30,657 nucleotides of DNA, taken from positions 1 to 30,657 of the forward strand of contig CAWIJO010000021.1 in NCBI GenBank assembly GCA_963836355.1, in the 5' to 3' direction. Made by a program: the position numbers and the translations under genes. The notes beneath the pieces were generated by a model. The model was not told the origin of the DNA and made no database searches. It was given only the letters and a program-made list of their open reading frames with translations. Within the stretch, counting starts at the first letter, position 1. The number at the start of each line of letters is the position of its first letter. Below, piece after piece: positions 16,431-24,518 of the stretch. The stretch is from Palsa-506 sp963836355 (GTDB lineage: Bacteria; Actinomycetota; Actinomycetes; Streptosporangiales; Streptosporangiaceae).

Positions 16431-16463
16431 GCCCTTCCCGCCACCGCAGGGCAGGATGGCCGG

Positions 16464-17016
16464 GTGCAGACAAAGCTTTACCCCTCGTGGGACTAGTTCC
16501 CGCGGAACGCGCGGCCCCCGGAGTGGGTCGAGCCGTTCATCGCGAACGTCCAGGCGGCAGAGCAGAGCATCTCCACCGTCGAACGCAAGACGGGACTGGA
16601 CAGCGACCGGGTTCTCCGGGAGCTCGCCGCTGGCCTCCGCGAACTCGGGTTCGCCGTGGAATCCGGCAAGAAGGCATCCGAGCGTATCCGGCGTCCTGTG
16701 CTCTTCGGCAGTAACGGAGACGCAGAAGTATCTTATGAAATAGACGCCTTCCACGACGCCCACGGCATCGTGGTCGAGGTTGAGGCTGGCAGGGGTGCAA
16801 GAGGCAACGCCACCTACCGGGACATAATCCGGATCAGCCTGATCCTTGACGCCCAGTACCTGGTCCTGCTCTTGCCCGTCGCGTACCGCCACATCAGCAA
16901 CGGCCGAGAGGTCTCAGTCCGCGCCTACAAGGACTGTGCGGAATCTCCTGTCAGCCCTCTATGCCAGCCAGCGTCTCCCGCTGCCCTTCGAGGGTGTCCT
17001 ACTAATCGGTTACTGA
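16464..17016 (+). pseudogene. Broken nuclease-like gene
   Basis: From GTG 16464 the frame reads a short leader and meets TAG at 16494-16496, then continues without stop: FPRNARPPEWVEPFIA, STVERKTGLDSDRVLREL, RIRRPVLFG, EIDAFHDAHGIVVEVEAGRG, RDIIRISLILDAQYLVLLLP. At 16944-16948 one extra base is present; in the shifted frame LSALYASQRLPLPFEGVLLI ends naturally at TGA 17014. Asp followed by E-x-E in the middle could be a PD-(D/E)xK-like core, which I cannot confirm. Two independent lesions make an inactive gene likely. It lies just after the HNH-helicase operon. Confidence 0.65.
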
Positions 17017-17287
17017 GAGTCGGCACATGCAGTCTGTCGTGGACTTGCGCTCACAGCGACGAACACTTGGTTTGAAAAGATGCGGCTGGGACTGGAAGGT
17101 CTGTGGCTGTACAGGTCAAGTACGTTCGCCGGTGACCGTGGATCCCGCTGGTCAGCGGGGCTTCGGTCTCTCGCGTTTGGGTCCAGCACGGGGCGAGGGC
17201 TCAAAGGCCCTGGGTGTTCATGGTTACCGACTGTGGTGGCAAGACTTGGAATCTGGAGTGTCAGACTTGGCAGGTACCTTATGTCAC

Positions 17288-18178
17288 ATGAACCAGCAAG
17301 ACTGCTTGCCACGCGTAGAGCTGCTCGTCACGGATCTCGACAACACCCTCTTCGACTGGTTTGCTATGTGGTACCCGTCGTTCAACGCCATGCTCGAAGC
17401 CGTCACATCAAAGAGCGGCCTTTCACGTGAAAGTCTATTTAAGGAGATCCGTGCTGTTCACCAGCACCGCAGGACTTCCGAGTACTCTTATTTGCTCAAC
17501 GAGCTCCAATCTCTAAAAGATCTCCATCCTGGCGAGAATATAAGTGAGGTGTATAAAGACGCGATTATTAGCTACAGATCCATGCGGCGCAAAACCATGC
17601 GGCTGTATCCTGGTGTACGCGACGCGCTTATTCGTATTAAGCAGTTCGGCGTTCCGATTGCTGTATACACGGAGTCCCTGGGTTACTACAGTGCATGGAG
17701 ACTGCGGGAATTGCACCTGGATGGGGTGATCGACTATCTCTACTCTCCTCCTGATCATAGTTTTCCTGAGGGTGTAACCCCAGACATGTTGAGGTCCCGC
17801 CCACCAGAGTCTTACGACCTGAAAGAAACTGAGCATAGGTATACGCCGAAAGGTATTCTTAAGCCAAACGTAAAAATCTTGCGAAGAATTCTTCGAGAGA
17901 CTGGTGTCTCAGCTTCTCGGGCCGTGTATGTTGGCGACAGTCTTATGAAAGACATTGCCATGGCAAAGGACGTAGGGATGTTCGACGTCTTTGCAGAGTA
18001 TGGCCTAGTTCAAGATCACAAAGCATATAGCCTACTGCAGCAAGTCTCCCACTGGGACGAACGCGATGTGGAACGGGAAAGGCGAATCAATGAAAGGCCA
18101 AACGTAACTCCGTCATACGTTCTGCATAAACGTTTTGACGAGATATTTCAGTTCTTCAAGTTTGGAGATCAGGCGTGA
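17288..18178 (+). CDS. HAD-superfamily hydrolase
   Basis: A 296-residue protein with all HAD motifs: DLDNT (Asp16, Asp18), Thr128 in AVYTES, Lys192 in ILKPN, and VGDSLMKDIAMAKDVGM (Gly216-Asp217, Asp222). A helical cap lies at about 30-105, and a charged C-terminal tail follows about residue 240. Substrate unknown; most such proteins dephosphorylate small molecules. The upstream open frame to 17027 is not needed. The stop overlaps a GTG start of the membrane-protein gene. The sequence is clearly richer in A/T than the backbone operon, which suggests recent acquisition from another source. Confidence 0.85.
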   Translation: MNQQDCLPRVELLVTDLDNTLFDWFAMWYPSFNAMLEAVTSKSGLSRESLFKEIRAVHQHRRTSEYSYLLNELQSLKDLHPGENISEVYKDAIISYRSMRRKTMRLYPGVRDALIRIKQFGVPIAVYTESLGYYSAWRLRELHLDGVIDYLYSPPDHSFPEGVTPDMLRSRPPESYDLKETEHRYTPKGILKPNVKILRRILRETGVSASRAVYVGDSLMKDIAMAKDVGMFDVFAEYGLVQDHKAYSLLQQVSHWDERDVERERRINERPNVTPSYVLHKRFDEIFQFFKFGDQA

Positions 18179-18753
18179 CAACAGACGAACGCGATGCTTA
18201 TATCGAACTGTGGAAACAAACGATTGATGTCCAGAAACATTTTAATGACATAGAGTTGAAAGTGCGTGGCTTGGCGCTGACTATACTAACCTTCGTGCTT
18301 GGCGGTGCATCACTAGCTATCCGAGATGGTACAGCAGTCAGCATTAGCGGCTTCGAACTTCAACTGGGCGCATTGATCCTCGCTTTAGGCATACTGTTGT
18401 GGTTGACCTTCTATTTTGTAGATCAAATCTGGTATCATCGCCTACTTGTCGGTGCTGTGGTTCATGGTCAGGAATTAGAAACCGAACTTAGGAAGGTTCT
18501 TCCGGTTGCAGGATTGACCTACCGAATTTCGGAGAATAGTCCGTACTTGCTTAAAATCCCGGTGGTACCGAGAAAGGTTAATTGGCGGTACGTGCTTCAT
18601 TCCAAGCAAAAGATTTTTTTCTTTTACTGGTTCGTTGCCGCATTACTTGCCGTGTTTGCCCTAATAGTGCAACTAACCTTTCAAGCACCTCCGCCTTCAA
18701 CATCTGTAGTCAAAGCTCCACATCCGACCCCGAGCATCACACATGGAAAGTGA
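18175..18753 (+). CDS. Three-helix membrane protein paired with the HAD gene
   Basis: A 192-residue protein starting at GTG 18175, overlapping the HAD stop by GTGA. A cytosolic-looking N-terminal helix (ELWKQTIDVQKHFNDIELKV) precedes membrane segments at about 32-50, 60-82 and 146-168; a soluble loop of about 60 residues lies between the second and third. A Pro/Ser-rich tail ends it. The layout resembles small membrane effectors of bacterial immunity (SLATT-like), but I do not recognise the exact family. Shares the low GC of the HAD gene, so the two probably moved as a unit. Confidence 0.75.
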   Translation: MTTDERDAYIELWKQTIDVQKHFNDIELKVRGLALTILTFVLGGASLAIRDGTAVSISGFELQLGALILALGILLWLTFYFVDQIWYHRLLVGAVVHGQELETELRKVLPVAGLTYRISENSPYLLKIPVVPRKVNWRYVLHSKQKIFFFYWFVAALLAVFALIVQLTFQAPPPSTSVVKAPHPTPSITHGK

Positions 18754-18895
18754 ATGCCTAAACGACGCAAGGTTCGGGCGTGGAGTCGCCGTCACGCGCA
18801 TCAAGCGGAGCCGGATAGGTTCGCCAGCTGCCGTTTCTGCCGCCGCTTTAAACCTGCCTAGCCGCTGGCCGCTGGAACTGGCCGCTGGACCGCTA

Positions 18896-18924
18896 GTGAG
18901 AACTTTCTCTACGTCTTCAAGGGC
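18896..18924 (+). repeat. GTGAGAACTTTCT...TCAAGGGC site, copy 1
   Basis: GTGAGAACTTTCTCTAC is a near palindrome followed by TCAAGGGC and a GC-rich hairpin. A close relative lies at 25533-25562, also after the last intact gene of an AICE module. Confidence 0.5.
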
Positions 18925-19371
18925 GCGCGGAGCGCGCCGGGCCGGGGGCTGGCCGCCGATCTTGGTTTGCGCCCGCGCACAGGATCCGCCGACTTCGAGC
19001 GCGGCGCAACTGCCGCCCGTTGACAGGCAGGCCTTAAACCGGGGAACCGTCGCGCGCCTGGCGCCGCCTGCCGCTCTTAGGCCCTTCAGGGCCACGGCGG
19101 CGTCGGCGCGTGCCCAGTCCCCGCGGCCGACCGTACAGGGCTAGGCACCGCAACGGGTCTGCGGTGGCGCGCGGTCCTGCAAAGAGTTGCCATCACTCCG
19201 GCGCCCGATCCTGAAGCCCTGCGATGTCACGGTCAAGGGCGCGCCTAAAGGCGCGTCGCAAGCGATCCCTTCGGGACCCTGGACCGCGCCCTCGCAGGGA
19301 TTCAGCGGCGGCTATCGGAGGGATGGCTGGGGCCGAGTCATGGCCAAGGTCTGTAGCCACATCCTGTAGCA

Positions 19372-19445
19372 ACCATGCCGAACCATGCAGGTCCGTTCCG
19401 GTCGCGTGGACCAAGGAACACAACGCCACGCACCATGCCGAACCA
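19372..19445 (+). repeat. Two ACCATGCCGAACCA direct repeats 60 bases apart
   Basis: Exact copies at 19372-19385 and 19432-19445, ending 11 bases before the shared att block. Spacing of 60 bases is near six helical turns. They are candidates for arm-type integrase or Xis binding sites at the right end of AICE 1. Confidence 0.5.
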
Positions 19446-19456
19446 GCCCGGTGTTT

Positions 19457-19510
19457 TTTGCAAGCAGGGGGTCGCGAGTTCGAGTCTCGCTAGCTCCACC
19501 AGGCAAAACG
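19457..19510 (+). other. AICE 1 right / AICE 2 left attachment site: tRNA-Ala 3' half
   Basis: Matches 2806-2859 from TTTGCAAGCAGGGGGTC through TAGCTCCACCAGGCAAAACG, except the T-arm, which is GCGAG-TTCGAGT-CTCGC here. Both versions keep five T-stem pairs. No tRNA 5' half precedes it. It separates AICE 1 from the integrase remnant of AICE 2. Confidence 0.85.
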
Positions 19511-19534
19511 TTCCGGTGTGGATCTTGAAACCGT

Positions 19535-19561
19535 CCTTGACCACAAGAGCTGACCACAACG
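19535..19561 (+). repeat. Paired TGACCAC repeats, putative integrase arm sites
   Basis: TTGACCACAAGAGCTGACCACAACG carries two TGACCAC copies 13 bases apart, just outside the 3' end of the int remnant. A closely similar block is at 27574-27600 (about 21 of 26 positions equal). Confidence 0.5.
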
Positions 19562-19577
19562 TGCCCGTTCCTGCCCG

Positions 19578-19925
19578 TCATTCCTGGCCGCTGAGCTGGT
19601 TATCGAGCTTCGTCAGCGCGTCGCGGCGGGCGGGCTCGTCAACGTGAGCGTAGATCTGCTGTGTCGTCGAGATGTGCGCGTGCACGAGGATCATATGAGC
19701 GTCGCGCGGCGGTACGTGAAGGTCCTTGAGCATCGAGGCAGCGGTGTGCCGGACGGCGTGCACGCGGATTTTGCGGATGCCGCCGTTGTCGCAGACGCGC
19801 ACGAAGGAGCACACGAGGTTGCGTGGCTCGACTGGCCGGCCGGTTCGGGTGGTGAACACGAGGCCGGTGTCCTTCCAGGACTTGCCCAGCCGAGCCCGGT
19901 CGGCGGCTTGATCTACCGCGCGGGT
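19578..19925 (-). pseudogene. AICE 2 tyrosine integrase, C-terminal remnant
   Basis: Only the last 110-115 residues remain: AVDQAADRARLGKSWKDTGL, VFTTRTGRPVEPRNL, RVHAVRHTAASMLKDL (His-x-x-Arg), VHAHISTTQQIYAHVDEPAR with the nucleophile Tyr. It closely resembles the end of the AICE 1 integrase but is not identical. The remaining 270 or so residues, and any xis and rep, are absent; the remnant stops against the TraB stop codon. A deletion between int and tra therefore removed the integration and replication module. Confidence 0.85.
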
Positions 19926-19936
19926 GCAGGGATGAG

Positions 19937-21297
19937 CTAGGGGGCCTGGTCGAAGTCAGGCCCAGCCGGGGCAGCGGCGTTACGGCGAATGATTGCGGCC
20001 CAGTCGGGAGCTAGGTGGGCGTAGGTCCGGGCGGCGTGCTCGGCTTCTTCCTCGGACACCAGGACGGAGCGGGCGCGGTGCCAGGTGCCGTCCTGTCCGG
20101 TGACGATGGCCACGCCCGGAGTGTCAGCGGCTATGGCGCGGGCTGCGTCGAGAGCGGCGGGGTCGAGGTCGCCGAGGGTCATGTGCGCTGTCTCGGGATC
20201 GTTGACCCGATGACAGACACGGCCCGATAGCTGGGCACGCAGGGCGGTGACGCCGGGCCCTAGGTCGGCCCCGATCCGCTGCCCGCAGATGATCAGGTAC
20301 ACCCCGAACGCCTGGCCGAGCTGCGCGACCCGCAGCAGTCCCGTGGCGGTGCGGGAGACCTCGTCTTTCTCGGACTTGTCGGCCATCAGGAACAGCTCGG
20401 CGACCTCGTCCACCAGGACCACGACCGGGACCGGCCGCACGATGTCAGGCAGTTTCCAGATGTTGCGGGCCCCGTGTGCGCGGCAGGTCACCATCCTTTC
20501 GGCCAGCACCCGGACGAGGTCATCGAGCAGTTCGCAGCTCTCGGTACGAGTAGTGGCCAGGGCGGACAGCCGGGAGGCGTAGGGGGTGAACTCGACGCCG
20601 CCTTTGAGGTCGAAACCGACCAGGGCGACGGGCTGCGGGGACAGGCTCCTGATGATGGCGTTAGCCAGGTTCGACTTCCCCGACTGGGTGGCCCCGGCGT
20701 TGAGCCAGTGCGGGACGACGCGCAGGTCCATGACCCACGGCTGCCCGGTCTCCAGGCGGCCGGGCTGCACGGTCAGCAGCTCGGCAGCTTCGGGGGCGAT
20801 GGTGACGGTGGTGAGCGGGTCGGTGCGGATGGCCAGGAGCCGTACCCGGCCGGGCCGGGAGAGGGTGACGCGGACGGCGTGGACGCGCCAGGCGTGCGCG
20901 AGCTGCTCGGCCGCCTTGACGTAGTCGGCGGGGACCTGGCCCTCACGGAGATTAATCCGCACCGACCAGCCGCGGGCGTTCGGACGGAGCAGGCCCAGGC
21001 CCGGCGGATACGCGACTTCGACGCGGCGGACACGGCGCCGCTCGGTCAGCAGGACGCTGGTGCGGGCGAGGCTGCCCGCGACGGGAACGGCGTCGAGGCT
21101 GAGCCGCCAGCGGCGCCGTTTCGACGCCAGGCCGCAGGCGACGGTGACGTGCGCCCAAGTGAGGTAGACGCGCGCTGCCTTGACCGGGAACCCGATGGTG
21201 AGCCAGTAGGAGCGGGGAGCGTAATGGGCCAGGCGGGCACCCCGGCCGCGACCGCGGCCAGGGCACCCAGCACCAGGAACAGCGGATGTGCGGTCAT
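19937..21297 (-). pseudogene. traB: TraB/TraSA-type FtsK translocase, frameshifted near N-terminus
   Basis: The catalytic part (open from GTG 20962 and further upstream in the same frame) has Walker A NAGATQSGKSNL, Walker B VPVVVLVDEVAEL and GVYLIICGQRIGADLGPG, like pSAM2 TraSA, which moves double-stranded DNA during conjugation. A good N-terminus begins at ATG 21297 (MTAHPLFLVLGALAAVAAG, a membrane segment) in another frame. The two join near 21240-21246 at a GGGG run if one base is restored, giving about 453 residues with HYAPRSYWLTIGFPVK in the middle. So a one-base loss, an assembly error or a slippage site. The stop abuts the truncated integrase. Confidence 0.85.
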
Positions 21298-21307
21298 GGC
21301 GGCCTGC

Positions 21308-21649
21308 TCAGGCGGCCTTGGCCGGATGGACGGCGGTGATGGTGTCGGCGCGGTAGGCGATGCCCCACCGGGCTTCGCCGTTGCGGACCTGCTCCCACAC
21401 GAACCCGACCAGGCCGGCCGGGATGACCATCTGGCCGATGCGGACCTGCGGCTCGCCGGACACGTTCACGTTGACCAGCTCGGCCCGGCCGTTCGCGTCG
21501 GCGGCGGACAGGCCGACCTGGTAGACGGTCTGGCCGCTGCGATCGACCTTGACCTCGCCTGTCGCCGCGGAGATCAGCCGGGGCCTGGGATCGGTGACGC
21601 AGACGAAGGTGAGGCGGCCGGTGTCGATGGGGATGGGGATGTTGCGCAC
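21308..21649 (-). CDS. SCO3933-family regulatory protein
   Basis: A 113-residue protein: IPIPIDTGRLTFVCVTDPRP, TGEVKVDRSGQTVYQVGLSA, ELVNVNVSGEP, IPAGLVGFVWEQVRNGEARW, GIAYRADTI. This is the pattern I know for the SCO3933 family next to AICE tra genes. GTG 21649 is preferred because GAGGAG lies eight bases before it; the open frame starts at 21676. The family is called regulatory, with mechanism unknown. It precedes traB by about 10 bases and follows the KorSA-type operators, so the two form one operon. Confidence 0.85.
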   Translation of the reverse strand: MRNIPIPIDTGRLTFVCVTDPRPRLISAATGEVKVDRSGQTVYQVGLSAADANGRAELVNVNVSGEPQVRIGQMVIPAGLVGFVWEQVRNGEARWGIAYRADTITAVHPAKAA

Positions 21650-21676
21650 GGGCGGTACTCCTCTGTCTAGGCCCAC

Positions 21677-22175
21677 AGGAGGCGGGCCGCCGGTAGTGAC
21701 GGAGGCGTTCCGAGGGCTGGCGCGGTAGCATCGTGGTTGCGAATCCGCGGTGCTATGCCGCGTCTGGCCTGGGCGGGTTGCCTCGCTCAGGCCATTTCCT
21801 TGGGCCTCGCACTCGTCTAGACCCTATCGCCTGCTCGTCTAGATGAGTGCAGTGCTTTATTAGACGAGCAGAAGCGTTACTGTAAGCCACTAACCTCGAT
21901 TCCCGGGAAGCGATCTGGAGTCGCCCTGGTGCGGCGCGCTGATGGGGTCTTCGGCTGTTTTCGCTGGCAGGAGGGCCGCAGGGTTGGTGGCTGCGCGTCT
22001 CTCAACTGATTGCCCGGAATTATCCTTGTGGTGCTCAGTGCCGTGGTTTCGCGATACCGGGCTGGGTATCTGGTGCCATGGCCAGTCTGTTGCGGCAGGC
22101 TACAGGGATCTCCCGGGAGCGCCACTGTGCGCCAGCCTGGGCGTGGGTGATTGTAGCTTTGTCGTATCGGGTCTT
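21677..22175. other. Control region of the AICE 2 tra operon, no gene
   Basis: About 500 bases between the SCO3933 gene and the transposase remnant. It holds the KorSA-like operators at 21812-21868. No convincing gene is seen; reading frames in 21900-22175 look random. Confidence 0.5.
21812..21868. promoter_or_regulatory. Three KorSA-like operators upstream of the tra operon
   Basis: CTCGTCTAGA at 21812-21821, CTCGTCTAGATGAG at 21834-21847 and, inverted, TTAGACGAG at 21860-21868. Related sequences occur between the GntR and Nudix genes and before the ATPase gene, the pattern expected for one repressor controlling all three promoters. Confidence 0.7.
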
Positions 22176-23611
22176 ATGTTGCCAGGATTAGTTGAGGTGA
22201 GAGAGGGCGCGGGCTACTTCCTCCACCCGGCCGGGTCCTCCCAGCGCCGGTATGAGGCGCTGCGCGCCTACTTCGTCGAGGACCTGCCCGCCAGCCAGGT
22301 CGCCGGCCGGTTCGGCTACTCCGCCGCCAGCGTGCACCAGATGGCCACGCTGCTGCGCGGCGGGAAGATGAACCTGGTCACCGATCCCCGGCCGGGCCCG
22401 AAGGGGCCGCGCAAGGCCACCGGCCTGCTGCGGGCGAAGGTGCTGGCGCTGCGGGCGGCCGGGCACAGCGTGACCGAGATCGCCGCCGCGCTCACCGCCG
22501 GGGGCCTGCCGGTGTCCGCGCAGACGGCCTGGCAGATCCTCGGCGCCGAGGGCCTGCCCCGGCTGCCCCGCCGCGACGAGAGCCGCCGCGGCCCGCCGGC
22601 CCGGCTGGATGTGGTCCAGGCCGCGAAACTGGCCGGCTGGCCGGGCTGGTCGCCGCGCTGCGGCCGCTGGGGCTGGCCACCGGGCGGGACGGGTTCAACT
22701 GCGACTTCCGCGCCATCCGCCACCACGGCACCGAGGCGGTGCTGGAAAAGCACTACGTGCCCCGCCGCTCCCAGCGCACCCGCGCGGTCCTGACGTTCTT
22801 CGCCCAGGACCACGCCTCCGCGGAGATGGTCTGCGCCAACGCCGACATCACCAAGGCCGAGCAGGCCGCCGAGATCATCGCCTTCGCCGGCTACTGGCAG
22901 CAGGCCACCGGATCCGAGCCCGGCATGCTGGTCTTCGACTCCCAGCTGACCACCCACAAGATCCTCGACCAGCTCACCGGCCGCGGGATCAACTGGCTCA
23001 CCCTGCGCCAGCGCGGCAAGAACGAGCTCGAGCGCCTCGCCGCCCTGCCCGCCCCGGCGTGGAAGACCGTCACCATCGCCCGCGCCGGCCGCTACCGGCG
23101 GCCCCGGCTGCACGAGGACATGATCAAGCTCCCCGGCGTCAGCGCGAAGGTCCGCCAGATCGCGGTCACCGGCATCGGCCGCGACGAGCCCACCCTGCTG
23201 ATCACCCACGACCTGGCCACCCCGGCCAGGGACCTGTTCGCCCGCTACGCCGGGCGGATGATGGCGGAAAACGAGCTGGACGCCTACATCAGCGGGTTCC
23301 ACCTGGACGCCTTCACCTCCGGCGTCCCGCTCAACGTGGACCTGGACACCACCCTGACCGTGATCGCCGGCAACCTCTACCGGCTATTCGCGCTCAAGCT
23401 CGACCGGTACCAGCAAGCCACCCCCGACAAGATCTGGCGGGACTTCCTGGACGCCACCGGCACCTTGCACATCGGCCCGGACGGCGTCACCTGCGCGCTG
23501 AACCTGCGCAGCCACCACCCCGCCCTCATCGACGCCGGGTTCGCCGACCTGGAAGTACCAATCCCCTGGTGGGCCGGGCGCACCCTGCGCTTCCGGTTCC
23601 CGCCACGATGA
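22176..23611 (+). pseudogene. Transposase with internal deletion and frame change
   Basis: The N-terminus (SQRRYEALRAYFVEDLPASQ, FGYSAASVHQMATLLRGGK, LRAAGHSVTEIAAALTAGGL) is a helix-turn-helix of an actinobacterial DDE transposase. After LDVVQAAKLAG the frame changes near 22630-22650, and the C-terminal half runs to RFPPR at 23611 (GFNCDFRAIRHHG, TFFAQDHASAEMV, LVFDSQLTTHKIL, GFHLDAFTSGVPLNVDLDTT). From memory, intact members have a longer middle part, so both a deletion and a frame change seem present. The junction lies in a CTGGCCGG-rich stretch. Probably inactive. No terminal repeats were identified. Confidence 0.8.
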
Positions 23612-23661
23612 CCAGCCGCCCACGGGCAACCTCAACTCAATTACTTGACCGGGAATCGAGG

Positions 23662-24450
23662 CTAACGGGCAGGAAGGCTGTAGGCCAGGACGTAAGCGTC
23701 GGCGGCAATGATGGTGTCGCAGACCTCGACTGCGCGGCCCTCGGTGTCGTAGGCGGTGCGGACCAGGTGAAACACCGGGACGCCGGGGGACAGGCGCAGC
23801 GCGCGGGCTTCGTCGGGCATGGGCATCCGGGACCGGACTTCCTCGTCGAAGTGGTCGAGGGTGTGCCCTGTTTCCTCCAGACGGGCGTAGATGCCGCCGG
23901 GTCCTGGGTTCGTCTCGGCGATCGGCGTGCCGCGGGCGATGTCCAGCGGGATGTAGGACACCGCGGTCTCGACCGGTCGGCCGTCGAGCAGGTACCGGCG
24001 GTGCCGGGCCAGCACCTTGCGGGTGGTGCCCAGCCGGGAAGAGATGTCGCGGGACGCGCGCTCCTCGCGGATCACGATGCTGTCCACCTCGGGCTTGCTG
24101 CCCGCCTGCTCGGCCTCGGCGATGAACGCCGCCTTGCCCTGCTCCCGGTTACGGCGGGCGAACCGGTCAGAGGCCAGCCGCCGGACCGGCGGGCGGGGCC
24201 GGACGAACACTCCCCGGCCGTGCTCGGCGAGGACCAGGCCCTCGGCCTGGAGCACCTGGATCGCGTTACGGACGGTCATCCGGGCCACGCCGTAATGCTC
24301 GACGAGCATCGTCTCGGAGGGGATCTGCTCGTTCTCGGCCAGGCGCCCCTTCTCGATGGCCTCGCGCAGGTGGTCGGCGATCTGCCGGAAAACCGCGCGG
24401 TCGCTTGTAGGGTCGAGGGTGCCGAGAACAGCAGCTAGATCGCCTGACAC
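23662..24450 (-). CDS. korSA: GntR-family regulator like KorSA
   Basis: A 262-residue GntR/HutC protein. The winged helix (residues about 18-88: AVFRQIADHLREAIEKGRL, IPSETMLVEHYGVARMTVRN, LVLAEHGRGVFV) is followed by a UTRA ligand domain (about 110-255: VLARHRRYLLDGRPVETAVS, EEVRSRMPMPDEARALRL, FHLVRTAYDTEG). In pSAM2, KorSA represses the activator gene pra and its own gene. GTG 24450 has AGGAG six bases upstream. The operator-like CACGTATAGACAGG overlaps this leader, so self-control is likely. Intact. Confidence 0.85.
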   Translation of the reverse strand: MSGDLAAVLGTLDPTSDRAVFRQIADHLREAIEKGRLAENEQIPSETMLVEHYGVARMTVRNAIQVLQAEGLVLAEHGRGVFVRPRPPVRRLASDRFARRNREQGKAAFIAEAEQAGSKPEVDSIVIREERASRDISSRLGTTRKVLARHRRYLLDGRPVETAVSYIPLDIARGTPIAETNPGPGGIYARLEETGHTLDHFDEEVRSRMPMPDEARALRLSPGVPVFHLVRTAYDTEGRAVEVCDTIIAADAYVLAYSLPAR

Positions 24451-24462
24451 GAATACTCCTGC

Positions 24463-24479
24463 ACCTGTCTATACGTGTG
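24463..24479. promoter_or_regulatory. KorSA-like operator between korSA and the Nudix gene
   Basis: Minus-strand ACACGTATAGACAGG fits the motif CNCGTNTAGA. It lies just upstream of the korSA ribosome site and about 40 bases before the Nudix gene, in the divergent promoter region. Confidence 0.5.
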
Positions 24480-24518
24480 ATGTACTGGGCCACAGTAGCG
24501 CCGGAAGGGACCGCATCC

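Larger units (their letters stand above)
18754..19456. other. Gene-poor right end of AICE 1
   Basis: About 700 bases without a credible gene. It holds a palindrome-like site at 18896-18924, GC-rich inverted repeats such as GCGCGCGGAGCGCGC near 18924, GGCGCGCCTAAAGGCGCG near 19237, and two copies of ACCATGCCGAACCA near the att site. A non-coding role in replication, transfer or recombination is likely for at least part of it. Confidence 0.55.

Noticed and set aside
18900..19140. Small plus-strand coding frame (18743-19144)
   Set aside because: Ala/Arg/Pro-rich with no ribosome site; overlaps GC-rich inverted repeats and looks like non-coding DNA.
20474..21670. 398-residue plus-strand frame
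   Set aside because: Antisense of traB and the SCO3933 gene; Gly/Asp-rich shadow.
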